The notes under the pieces are model-generated. The model ran no database searches. It saw only the letters and a program-made list of their open reading frames with translations, and was not told the DNA's origin. A DNA stretch of 64,000 bases from Thraustochytrium sp. TN22. Its lineage: Eukaryota > Sar > Bigyra > Thraustochytrida > Thraustochytriidae. The stretch lies in contig JABLUY010000078.1 of NCBI GenBank assembly GCA_013306675.1, positions 1 through 64,000 of the forward strand, read 5' to 3'. Below, one piece after another: positions 28,887 to 37,897 of this stretch; position 1 is the stretch's first letter; each line of letters begins with the position of its first letter. Made by a program: the position numbers and the translations under genes.

Positions 28887-31175
28887 CGACGGCAACAGAC
28901 GATGCTGGAGCACAAGACGTCGGACCCGTGTGAGGGCTGCTGGGTGGGCACGTGGGAGCTCGAGCCGCTGTCGGAGTTCCGCGAAATGTACGAGCGGCGC
29001 TGGGATGGGCGCAACAAGACCAAGAACCTGCGTTGCTTCCCGCAGTGCGGGCAGAACGGGCGCGTCGGGGAGCATCAGTCGCGCGGCTACTGCGGGTCGA
29101 CGGCCGACTTCAAGGCGCGCGCCAAGTTGACGGGCCGCAACGAGCGCCTCTGCGCGTACGCGCTTGTGGGCCCTGTGGGCGACTCGGAGGTGGTACAACA
29201 GCTGTCGGCCCACAGGGGCGTCTGGGAGAAGGACGTCCGGGATATGGAAGGCATGATCCCTTGTGAGGTCATCATGGAGTCTGACTCGAGCGCCATCGTG
29301 CGCGTGCGCGGCGACCGCGAGAAGTGGAACTACATGTGGCTCTCGAGCCGTCAGCGCAAGAACGTTGAGCACTGCCTGCGCGTCTTCCTCTTCGAGGACA
29401 CGCTGGCTGGCCCTCTGCAGCTCGTCGGCGCGCGCCAGTCGCCGGCCTTCACGCTCATGTCCGGCCGCACGGTCCTGCGCCGCAAGCGCGACCGCGTCGG
29501 CGAGGAAGGCGCCGAGGCGAACACCGAATCGCTCGGCACGAGCTCCATCTCCTCGAGCTCCAGCTCATCCTCGGGCTCGAATCCGGTCGACAACCCGCGC
29601 CACGTGCGCCTCAAGAAGGCCTCCCGCGCCAAGCTCATCGCCGGCCTCATGGCGCTCTGCCGTGCGGAGAAGGCGCGCTGCGAGAAGCTGCGCCAGAAGC
29701 GCGCCTTCTTGCGCGAGCAGGAGATCATCTCCAACATCTCGGCACCGCTCTTTTGCGACTCGCTCGCCGACGAGGACCTCGCAGACATCATCTTCGGTGC
29801 GTCTGGCGAGCTCACGCTTGACCTCGGCGACGCGGACGATCTTGAGTTCACTGGCGACGCGCTCTCGACCACAGCCGGCACCGTGGCTGAGCCCAAGGAC
29901 GCCTCGGCCGCCGGCGCGCCAGCTATGACCAAGGGCCGGTCGGCCTCAGCCGACATGGCCGGCACGCCTTTGGGCCATCCGAGCCCAAGCGCGCACTCGG
30001 ACAACACGTCAACGCCGTCCACACCCGATGCCGGCGACGGCCGCAATGGCGCGAATGCGGCCGCAGCAGGAGCAGTGCCGGCGCCACAAACACCGCCCAA
30101 GGCCCCGCGGAACCCGGCCCTTGGCCTGCTTCAGGAGGAGCGCAGCGCCGCCGTCCTGGAGGCGCTCGTGAGCAATCGCCATCTGGGCGACACCCTCTCG
30201 CGCTTCTTTGAGTCCTGCACGACCGGCCCCGCCGGCGAGAGCCTCCGCGCTGCGCTCCTCGACTCCCAGGCCGGTGTCTTGCAAAACGAGTTCGCCAACC
30301 GCATCGCGACGCGCCTGTACGAGACCTTTGAGGAAGCCCTTGGTGGCGTCATCGAGGAGGTCTTGGCGGACCACTCGGACGAGCTGCAGGAGCTGCAGGA
30401 TGACGAGGTGCGAACACTCGAGTCCTTTTTGCTCTGCATTCCAGCGGTCGACAAGAAGCGCAAGATGATCGAGGATTTTGAGCGTGTCGTGCCGGACCCG
30501 GAGAACGACCTCCTCAATGGGTCCTGGAAACGCGTCGCGAATCAGGGCGAGGATGTTATGGCGTTCTTCTCGCGCGAGACTGGACTCTTTACGCGCGCCT
30601 TCTCCTCCGCCGTGTCCAAGTATGCGACTCACGTCGAGCTTCGCATCGCCAACAACACCATGTTCAACCGCATGGGCGATCCCGATGGCCCTTGGGTGCA
30701 GATGATCCTCAAGGAACTGCGCTTGACGAACGAACAGACTCCCTTCGCCACGGACGGCTCCCTCTTCTGGCTCGGTAACCCGCCCGACAAGACTGGCTGC
30801 GGCGCGCTCGTACGCTCCGAGGACGGGAGCAAGCTGAGGATCGAGACAGTCTACCTCATGACGACCGACTACAGCGTGGCAAACTTCACCGATACGAGTC
30901 TCACGACGGAGGACCGCGTCAACTACGTCGTCTGCTGTGACGTCATGGAGGTGGATGCCTCCTCGCCCAACGAGCTCAACTACTACCGCAAGGGCTTCGA
31001 GCTCGACCAGGCGCCCTCGATTGACATGGACGACGTCCGCCGTTGGCGGGAGGAGCTCACCCCCACCATTACCAGCAAGGCAACCTATGTGCGCGTTGCT
31101 CCACCGGCGCGCCCCTTACGCAGCTCCGTCCCTCGTTCAGAATCGCGCCACAACGTAGCCTACTGGTCCAACTAG
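28470..31175 (+). CDS. Gln-rich 901-residue protein of unknown family, possible transcription regulator
   Basis: 901 residues from ATG 28470 (MEQQPRWGWG); the frame is open to 28335 but only in Arg/Ala-rich sequence. Residues ~85-150 are Gln-rich with an 11-residue poly-Q from a CAG run. A compact Cys/Trp-rich domain follows at about 150-345 (CEGCWVGTWELEPLSEF, NLRCFPQCGQNG, then CLRVFLFEDTLAGPLQL and SPAFTLMSGR before LRRKRDR). This beta-rich, basic-tailed layout recalls immunoglobulin-fold DNA-binding domains, but no named family was matched. A disordered Ser/Pro/Thr segment (about 370-560) separates it from a second domain (about 570-870; SRFFESC, a helical part, then LLNGSWKRV and many aromatic beta-like segments). 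No signal peptide or TM helix, no intron. The function is not assigned. Confidence 0.8.
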
Positions 31176-31388
31176 GCCTAAGTCAGACCCATGACCACGA
31201 CGTGCGGACCACGACTTGCCTCCTCGGCCCCATTTTATCACACATGATTGCTTCACAGATACCGTGACGGGAAAGCTACCCTACATGTCTTTGGTTTTAT
31301 GCTGGGCGGGCGGGCGGGCGGGCGAGCGTGCAGGTGCCGCCCAGCGCGTCCTCCTCCCTCTCCTCTTCTTCCGATGTGAGTTCATCGG

Positions 31389-32214
31389 TCAAACACCCGA
31401 GTCCGAGTTGCAATCCTCCGCTGGCGGTCGTGACCTCGCATCGGGCTTGGCAGGAGCACTAGGCCTACGAGTGGAGACCGGGTCCCGTCCTGGCTCCATC
31501 ATTAAGTGGCCCATGGCGTCCATGGCGTCGCGCAGCTTTTCCTTGCGCGACTTGTCCTTGAGCCCGTTGAGCATCTCGATGAGCGCCTGCTCCTGCGCGC
31601 GCGCCTGCTCGCGAAGCTGCGCGTCGCGCGTGGCAAGCCGTGGCACGGCCTCGCGGCGCGCCGCGGGCGCGCCCTCGTGGTCGAACAGGCCGTGTCGCTC
31701 CAGCTCTTGCAGCCGTCGCGCCTGCTCTTGCCGGTCCGGCGCCGACATGAACCCCTGCTCGAAGAGCACGTTGAAGGAGAGGACGCCGAGGAGCACGCTC
31801 CCACCTACGACCTGGGCGGCGAAGCGGCCAGGCGACCGCCGCGAGGCCGCCACAATCTGCTGCGCCATGCCCGCCAGCTCCCGTTCAAGCCGCTGCAGCA
31901 GGCGCATGGCGTCAGGCCGCAGCGCTCGGAGGTCTGCCACGCCGTCCTGGCGGAAGAGGCCCGGGCCACGGTCGAAAAGGTTGTCGTGTCCGAGTCGTGC
32001 TCGTGAGCGTCGTGGGCCTTGGCTCTGCAGCCTTGCGCTTGTGAAACGACCTGAAAAGGCCTCGAAGGCGGCGAGACTCCTGGTCAAGCTCGTGCGCCTC
32101 GGACAGCTTGCCCTTGCGCGCCAGCTCGGCTGCCCCGTCCCTGAGCATCGCCGCTAGACCATCTGACAGGAACCACGGCGTGAGGGCGAAATCGTCGTTG
32201 TACTTGATGTCCAC
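31389..32214 (-). CDS. Small one-TM protein of unknown function; start and exon join unclear
   Basis: Two adjoining frames on the minus strand look like parts of one protein. The upstream one begins around 32214 with VDIKYNDDFALTPWFLSDGL and runs through GKLSEAHELDQES. The downstream one carries LGHDNLFDRGPGLFRQDG, a helical stretch with one hydrophobic segment (AAQVVGGSVLLGVLSFNVLF), a long charged helix (APDRQEQARRLQELERHG) and a Pro/Ser tail ending at 31389. They differ by one frame near 32040-32070. A 55-nt GT-AG intron (GTCTCG...GCAGAG) would join them, but a plain frameshift is equally possible. No ATG precedes VDIKYN before a stop; the first Met is at 32148. It may therefore have another 5' exon, or start at 32148 with a shorter N-terminus. 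No family was recognised. Confidence 0.45.
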
Positions 32215-32335
32215 GAGGACACCACGAGTGGTGATTCTGCCTCGCTTTCCTCGCGAGGCTCTCTTTTAACCTTGGAGCAGATGAGTGAAAATCAGTGTGG
32301 CTATCCTTATCCTGCCTGTGGCTGGTGAAGGTCAG

Positions 32336-34423
32336 TTAGGTGAGGTAGACGCGACGAAGCTTGTCCCAGCTAAAGACCATGCCTGTGACCGGGCATTGCA
32401 CGTTGCCGGCCGGGCACTCCTTGGCAAGGGCGCGCAGCGCATCCTGCGAAAAGACCTGACCATTCGGCAGGGCCATGGGCGGGTTGTCGTGCGTCATGAC
32501 GACGCCTGAGAGGCGGCACACGAGAGAAGAGTGCAGCTGCTGGCGCTGTGGCAGGTGCCGCGCCACCTTGCCCAGGACGGCGTCACAGCACGGGCAATCC
32601 AGGGCGCGACGGACGGCCACGCCGAGCGCGGGGCCGTCGCCGGGCCTACCGGGGCGCTTGGTCCCGTACGAATCCTCATCATGGGCGCCCGTTTCGTCCG
32701 AGGTACCGCTGCGGGCCTGGCTCTCGAGGTCCGGGGACTCATTTACAACGCGCGTCGGCGCACCGCTGTCCGTGTCCATGGCGTCGCTGTCCTCGTCGGC
32801 GGTGGCCGCTGCCAGTCTCTCGCTGACCTGCAAGAGTACCTCTTCGTTAGAGTTTGAGCTCCGTGCGCCCTCGTGGGAAGCGTTGGCGCCAGCCCCGCTG
32901 GCATCGCCGAGCCTACGCAGGCGCTGGCGTTCGCGCTGGCGCCGGCGCCGGCGCCGCTCCACGAGGCGGCGCAGGGCGGGGCGCAAGGCGCGCACCGTCG
33001 CGCCCGCGCCCGCGCCGGTACCCGTGCCCCTGCCATCACGCTCGCCCTCGCTGTCTGCGTTGTCGCCGTTGTTGTCTTCGTTATCGTTGTTGTCGTGGTC
33101 CTCACGTCCCTCCTCCTCCTCTTCCTCCTCTTCTTCCTCCTCCTCCTCCTCCTCGTTGTCGTCGTCGTTTTCATCGTCGTCGTCCTCCTCCCCAAGGCCG
33201 CCCTCGCGCCGGCCTTGATCTTCGTCCTCGTCGCAGGCTCTGTCCACGGAGTCGCCCGCCGGCGGCGGCGGGGCGAGGCGCGCGCGCTTGCGAAAGCGGC
33301 GCGGGAAACTCTCGGTGCAGAGCGCGGTTCGCAACGACGCGAGGCCAGCCTTGAGCGTGACCTCGAGCGTGGTCTGCTGCTCGAGGCTGAGCGCGCGCGT
33401 GCTGTCGATCTCGAAGACGCGCGCGAGCGCGTCCCACTCCGCGTCTCCGAGTGTTGGCGAGAGCAGGCCGGGGGGGCGGCGGTGCGCGAGCCCGGACCGC
33501 GCGTGGGACGCAGTCTCCTGATCCGGTCCGGCCTCGGGCGGCGCGGGCGGTGCGCGGCGCGGCGGCCCGGGTTGTTGTCGTGCGTCGCCCTCGGTCGCCA
33601 GCTGCGCCTCGTTCGAGGTCGGCTGCTCCTCTCCGGTTTTGCGTTTCTTGGCGGTCTTGGCCGGCTCGGCGCGCTCGCCGGAGCAGCTCCGTGTCTTCAC
33701 CTGCGCCTGCGCGGACCGCGGCACGGGCGCCGGCGGAAAAGCCAGCGCCGACACGGCGTGCTGGATCTCCAGCAGGTGGTCCGCCGCGAAGGCAGCCAGG
33801 TGCTTGCGCGCGTAGTCCACCGCGTCCAGGTGCTGGCCGGCCTGCGCGAGTTCCATGAAGCGGGTTTTGCGCAACTTGAACTCCAACGAACTATCCAGTC
33901 GGCGCAGCTTGGACTTGTTCTCCTGGCACCACGCCAGCGCCGGCTCGATGTTTCGGTGCGCGCGCAGCTGCGTGGCGACCTCGAAGACCTCCTTGAAGAC
34001 CAGGTCGTCCAAGAAGTCCTCGCGCCCGCTGCTGCTCACGGCGCGCTGGCCCACCTTGGCGAAGCCTCGCCGCACCAGGTGGTCGGCCACCAGCAGCTCC
34101 GTCATCTCCGCCGGCGTCGCCTCGCCGCAGAAGCGCGCGCGCTTCTCGGCGCGCCGGCTCAGTGTGCGGCTTTCTGCACGCGCCTTGCCCACGCGTTTCT
34201 TCGCCTTGCGCAGCCGCTCCTCCAAGCGGTCCAGGTTGGTCCCCACCTTGTCCCAGTTGACCTCGTCCTGCGCCGCCACGCGCTTGCACAGCTCCGCCAC
34301 GAGCCCCACCGCGTTGGTCAGCTCCTTCTCCGCCGTCTTCTGCACCTGGCGGAACTCGCGCGTCAGGCATTCCTGCGGCACCTTGAGCAGCCCGTGCACG
34401 TGGACTCGCGTCACCTCGTCCAT
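32336..34423 (-). CDS. MAEA: MAEA/GID9 (Fyv10) subunit of the GID/CTLH E3 ubiquitin ligase
   Basis: 695 residues from ATG 34423. MAEA pairs with RMND5 to form the RING core of the GID/CTLH ligase, which in yeast degrades gluconeogenic enzymes. Order: N-terminal helix and coiled coil (1-105), LisH (about 107-145, LVADHLVRRGF), CTLH (about 150-215), a CRA piece (ALARVFEIDSTRALSLEQQTT, then LKAGLASLRTALC), and the C-terminal GID-type RING: CPCCDAVLGKVA, LVCRLSGVVM, NPPMALPNGQVF, CPVTGMVFSWDKLRRVYL. These closely match the animal protein (LVCKISGDVM, NPPMMLPNGYVY). Metazoan MAEA is about 396 residues. The extra ~300 are two inserts: a basic/Pro linker between CTLH and CRA, and a highly acidic, then Arg-rich segment (a run of 15 Glu) between CRA and RING. 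No intron. Confidence 0.93.
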   Translation of the reverse strand: MDEVTRVHVHGLLKVPQECLTREFRQVQKTAEKELTNAVGLVAELCKRVAAQDEVNWDKVGTNLDRLEERLRKAKKRVGKARAESRTLSRRAEKRARFCGEATPAEMTELLVADHLVRRGFAKVGQRAVSSSGREDFLDDLVFKEVFEVATQLRAHRNIEPALAWCQENKSKLRRLDSSLEFKLRKTRFMELAQAGQHLDAVDYARKHLAAFAADHLLEIQHAVSALAFPPAPVPRSAQAQVKTRSCSGERAEPAKTAKKRKTGEEQPTSNEAQLATEGDARQQPGPPRRAPPAPPEAGPDQETASHARSGLAHRRPPGLLSPTLGDAEWDALARVFEIDSTRALSLEQQTTLEVTLKAGLASLRTALCTESFPRRFRKRARLAPPPPAGDSVDRACDEDEDQGRREGGLGEEDDDDENDDDNEEEEEEEEEEEEEEEGREDHDNNDNEDNNGDNADSEGERDGRGTGTGAGAGATVRALRPALRRLVERRRRRRQRERQRLRRLGDASGAGANASHEGARSSNSNEEVLLQVSERLAAATADEDSDAMDTDSGAPTRVVNESPDLESQARSGTSDETGAHDEDSYGTKRPGRPGDGPALGVAVRRALDCPCCDAVLGKVARHLPQRQQLHSSLVCRLSGVVMTHDNPPMALPNGQVFSQDALRALAKECPAGNVQCPVTGMVFSWDKLRRVYLT

Positions 34424-35660
34424 CTTGCCGGCGATCTCGCACCACGCGCCTTCGCGCCGCGCGCTCGAGAGCGCGTCTGCCCGTCTGCGAGGGCACGGCC
34501 TTCAAGTTCTGCGCGGCGGCCTCCTCGAGCAGGTCGCGGCCCGCACGCCGTGAAAGGAAACTTCTTCGCGAGCCGGACGCGACCTTGCCGCACTGCTGGA
34601 GGGACCAAACTCGGCACCGGGCCCGCCGCTGGGCCGCCTTCCCGCGCCCGCCTTCCCGCGCGCCGCCCTGCGCCGCGCCCTCGCCGCGCGCAAGCCTCTT
34701 CTTGTCTGTCCTCCTGCTTCTTCTCCTTCTCCTTCATCGGCTCGGGCTGGGACCGCGCTCGCTCCCCGTGTCCCGCTTTCCGGGCCAGATCTCAAGCACA
34801 CGGCGCCGCGGGCGGGCCCAACTTGAAGGCAGCTCGCTTGCTGTGCCGTGCGACAGGCCCGGGGCGAGAAGACGTTTGAAGAAGAGGTCTCTCCGGCTCA
34901 CTCTGGTCGGCGAGGCCTTGTTGTGTTGTCCCGTCCGAGCCCCTCGCAGAGCTAAGCTGCCAGTCACCTGCAGTGCCGTCTCCTGCCGCCGTCATCTGCC
35001 GTCATCTCGTCAGGTTCGGGTTCCACTGCATGAACCACCGCACACCGCACGACGCGCCGCCCGGACTCGGACCGTGAACATGCACGACGCGCCCGCCGCC
35101 GCCCGCCGGGCCTTGACCAGCCAGTAGGCTCTCCGACTGCAGGGCCCGGGCCGTGCAGGCACTGCACCTCCTCCCCGTCCGCCCATCCACCTTGCTTTCC
35201 CGGAGCCCGTCCCCTCGTCGCGCCGCCTCCCGCGCCCGCTTCCTCGCTTGTCCCTCCGCGCGGACGATGGCCGCCACGTACGAGCTCGCGGCGGACTTGG
35301 CGGCCGACTTCCCCGACACGCACGAGACGCCGTCCAGCGAGGCTAGAGCAAGAAGCAGGAAAAGCTCAAGCGACCACGACCCACACCCTCGGCCTGAGCC
35401 ACGCCGCGCCCGCTCGCGCACCGGCGCGTGGCGCGCGAGAGCGCTGCGTCCGGCGGCGCGGCGGCCGCTGTACCGTCGGCGCGAGCGGACCGAGAGCGCA
35501 GGATCTGTCGCGGGGGAGGACGCGTGCGGCGGCGCAGGAGGACGCTGTTTGGGACGTCGCGAGCGAGGGCAGACCACGAACTCGCGAGAAGAACAGCGCG
35601 CGCACCAAGCAGCGGCAGCAGCAGCAGCAGCAGCAGGCGCAGGCGCACCAGCAGGAGAAA
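34424..35660. other. Divergent upstream region, no gene seen
   Basis: 1.24 kb between MAEA and the acyl-CoA dehydrogenase, 5' end to 5' end. One perfect AACTTGAAG lies at 34820. Open frames are Arg/Ser/Ala-rich and carry no recognisable product. Confidence 0.55.
34820..34828 (+). promoter_or_regulatory. AACTTGAAG motif
   Basis: A perfect copy between the divergent MAEA (397 bp away) and acyl-CoA dehydrogenase (about 830 bp away) starts. Confidence 0.4.
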
Positions 35661-37004
35661 ATGGCGACGGCGCCCAAGGGCCGCGCCGGGCGGCAGGCGG
35701 ACGAGGCGCAGGACTTCAAGTTCGCGGTGCCCAAGCACGTGGAGGAGCTGCGCAACAAGGTGCTCGAGTTCGTGGAGACCAAGGTGTACGCGCTGGAGCG
35801 CGAGGTGGAGCGCAGCGGCGCGCACGGCGGCGGCATGGGCGTGGGCGGGCTCAAGGACGGCAGCACGGACCTGGCGCGCAAGCTCAAGGTGCTGCAGCAG
35901 GAGGCCAAGGACGCGGGCCTGTGGGCGCTGGGCCACCCGAAGCAGATCGGCGGCGGCAACATGCCGTTTATGGACTACATCTACGTGAACGAGGTGCAGG
36001 GCCGGTCCGAGCTGGCGCAGAGCGCGCTCGGCACGCACTCGCTGCAGGACTCGCTCATGATGTACCGGCACGCGTCGGAGGAGATCAAGGCCAAGTATCT
36101 GAACCGGCTGGTGCAGGCGGAGATCTACCCCAGCTTCGCCATGACGGAGCCGGCCGTGCCGTCCAGCGACCCGACGCAGCTGCAGACGTACGCCAAGCTC
36201 GAGGGCGACGAGTGGGTCATCAACGGCCGCAAGTGGTGGACCTCGAACGCGATGAACGCCGAGTACACCTCGGTCTTTGTGCGCACCGAGTTTGGTGACG
36301 ACGTCCCGCCGCACGCTGCCTTCTCCATCATCCTCGTGCCCACCAACAACCCGGGCTACAAGATCCAGCGCTCCGTGCACGTGCTCGGCGCGCATGGCGG
36401 CGACCACAGCGAGGTCGTTTACGACAACGTGCGCGTGCCCAAGGGCAACCTCATCGGCAAGCGCGGTCAGGGCTTCCTTATCGCGCAGGAGCGCCTCGGC
36501 CCGGGCCGCATCTTCCACTGCATGCGCTGGATCGGCCAGGCGCAGCGCGCCTTCGACCTCATGTGCGAGCGCCTCGTCGAGCGCAAGGTGCGCGGCGGCG
36601 CCCTCCTCGGCGACGTCGGTCTCATGCAGCAGCACGTCTTTGACTCCTACTGCGACATCCAGGCCCACCGCCTGCTCACGCTTGCCGCCGCCGAGAAGAT
36701 GGATGCCGGCGACTACGCGCGCGTCGAGCTCGCCGCCGCCAAGGCCTGGGGTGCCCGCGCTCTTTGCCGCGTCATGGACCGCGCCGTCCAGGTCTTTGGC
36801 GCCAAGGGCCTTACTGAGGACACCCCGCTCTCTGCCATGTACCGCATGGCTCGCGCCGCGCGCTTCTACGACGGCCCTGACGAGACCCACATCTCCAGCG
36901 TCGGCCGCCTCATCGTGCGCGAGTACAAGGCCGGCCGCCGCTACGACTTTAGCGCCTCGCGCGCTGTCGACAAGCCCGCCTACTTCGAGAAGGACTACCA
37001 GTGA
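35661..37004 (+). CDS. Acyl-CoA dehydrogenase, ACAD10/11-like
   Basis: 447 residues from ATG 35661. FAD-dependent dehydrogenase of acyl-CoA thioesters (beta-oxidation type). N-terminal helical domain 20-150 (PKHVEELRNKVLEFVETKVY), middle beta-domain with the flavin-contact motif FAMTEPAVPSSDPTQLQT and NGRKWWTSNA, and C-terminal helical domain with RIFHCMRWIGQAQRAFD and RFYDGPDETHISSVGRL. The DGPDE(V/T)H end is the hallmark of the ACAD10/11 branch that favours long or branched substrates. The kinase/APH-like domain that precedes the dehydrogenase in animal ACAD10/11 is absent. No clear mitochondrial presequence and no standard PTS1 (the tail ends EKDYQ). Intronless. The chosen Met is the only one before the conserved start. 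Confidence 0.92.
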   Translation: MATAPKGRAGRQADEAQDFKFAVPKHVEELRNKVLEFVETKVYALEREVERSGAHGGGMGVGGLKDGSTDLARKLKVLQQEAKDAGLWALGHPKQIGGGNMPFMDYIYVNEVQGRSELAQSALGTHSLQDSLMMYRHASEEIKAKYLNRLVQAEIYPSFAMTEPAVPSSDPTQLQTYAKLEGDEWVINGRKWWTSNAMNAEYTSVFVRTEFGDDVPPHAAFSIILVPTNNPGYKIQRSVHVLGAHGGDHSEVVYDNVRVPKGNLIGKRGQGFLIAQERLGPGRIFHCMRWIGQAQRAFDLMCERLVERKVRGGALLGDVGLMQQHVFDSYCDIQAHRLLTLAAAEKMDAGDYARVELAAAKAWGARALCRVMDRAVQVFGAKGLTEDTPLSAMYRMARAARFYDGPDETHISSVGRLIVREYKAGRRYDFSASRAVDKPAYFEKDYQ

Positions 37005-37897
37005 CCGACGGTGATGGATGGACTGTCCCTGTCGAGGCAAGACGGTGACGTGATCCTGTACGTGACGTGCATGAACTTCTTGCCTTGCAGTGCAGGCAGT
37101 GAGTGAACCTTTTCTCTCTCAAAAACATCTTCTCTTTTTTTATCGCCCTCCGAGTCCAAGCCTGCGCCGCAGCTGCCTGCGCCGCACTGATGTGATCTCA
37201 TGAGTCATCTGGGTCGCGCGTTCACTGTGTACCAGTCACTGACTGTGAGTCATGAACTGGCATTGAAGTTGTTGGGGCCCGGGGTGCCAGTGGTGTAGTG
37301 CAGTGGTAACCACCACCGTTACCCTCAGCAGCTTTACTGTTAGGCACCAATCGAGTCAGCCTGAGGCCTGGCTCTCCGGGGGAGCTTTGCTCTGTCGCTG
37401 CCTTCAACTTGGCTGGCGTTGTCGCGTTGGCGCGACGCAGGCGCGCCACCGCTGCCCATCCCCTTGGAACCCGGCGAAAGCCTCGATTGCTCAAAGCCCT
37501 CCGCTGCACTGGCCAGCAAGCAACCAAGCGGACCGTGCAACGATGGCCATGATGTGGTCTTCATTCTGCCACTGATCTGATCTTGAAGGCAGTCTGATCA
37601 GCTGAGCTTCGCTCCAGGGGTACATAGAAGAACACAACGGCCGGAGCCGCGTCAAGTCTCCCCAACGCAACGTGGCCACTGCAAGCACCAAGCCGGCGAC
37701 CTGCCAGAGGCCGGCAAGCACCCAACCATCCGCAGCGCCGCCGCGTCCGAGTCGAGGTCGCCCTCGTCGTTGCCCTCGGCGGCGCCGAGGCGCACGCGCG
37801 CGGCGCAGGCCGGGAGGTTGGATCGACCCCAACCAAGCTCGCGCGGCGCGGCGCGGCGCGGCGCGGTCGTGGTTCGTGGTTCGTGGTGGACGGGAGC
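37005..37897. other. Intergenic, no gene seen
   Basis: 0.89 kb. A CTGACTGTGAGTCA motif is at 37239-37252; an element near 37286-37350 has a D-arm-like GTGTAGTGCAGTGGTA and matching ends GGTGCC/GGCACC but no T-loop, so it is not called a tRNA. Confidence 0.5.
37239..37252 (+). promoter_or_regulatory. CTGACTGTGAGTCA motif
   Basis: An extended 14-bp version of the recurrent motif, identical to the copy at 46317, 646 bp upstream of the ABCG start. Confidence 0.45.

Noticed and set aside
37286-37350. Possible tRNA gene
   Set aside because: A D-arm-like sequence and partly complementary ends exist, but the total is too short, position 7/66 mismatches, and there is no T-loop GTTCGA block or clean anticodon arm.
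37883-37897. GTG at 37883 as start of the ABCG gene
   Set aside because: An ATG follows five codons later at 37898 in the same frame, and non-AUG initiation is not needed.
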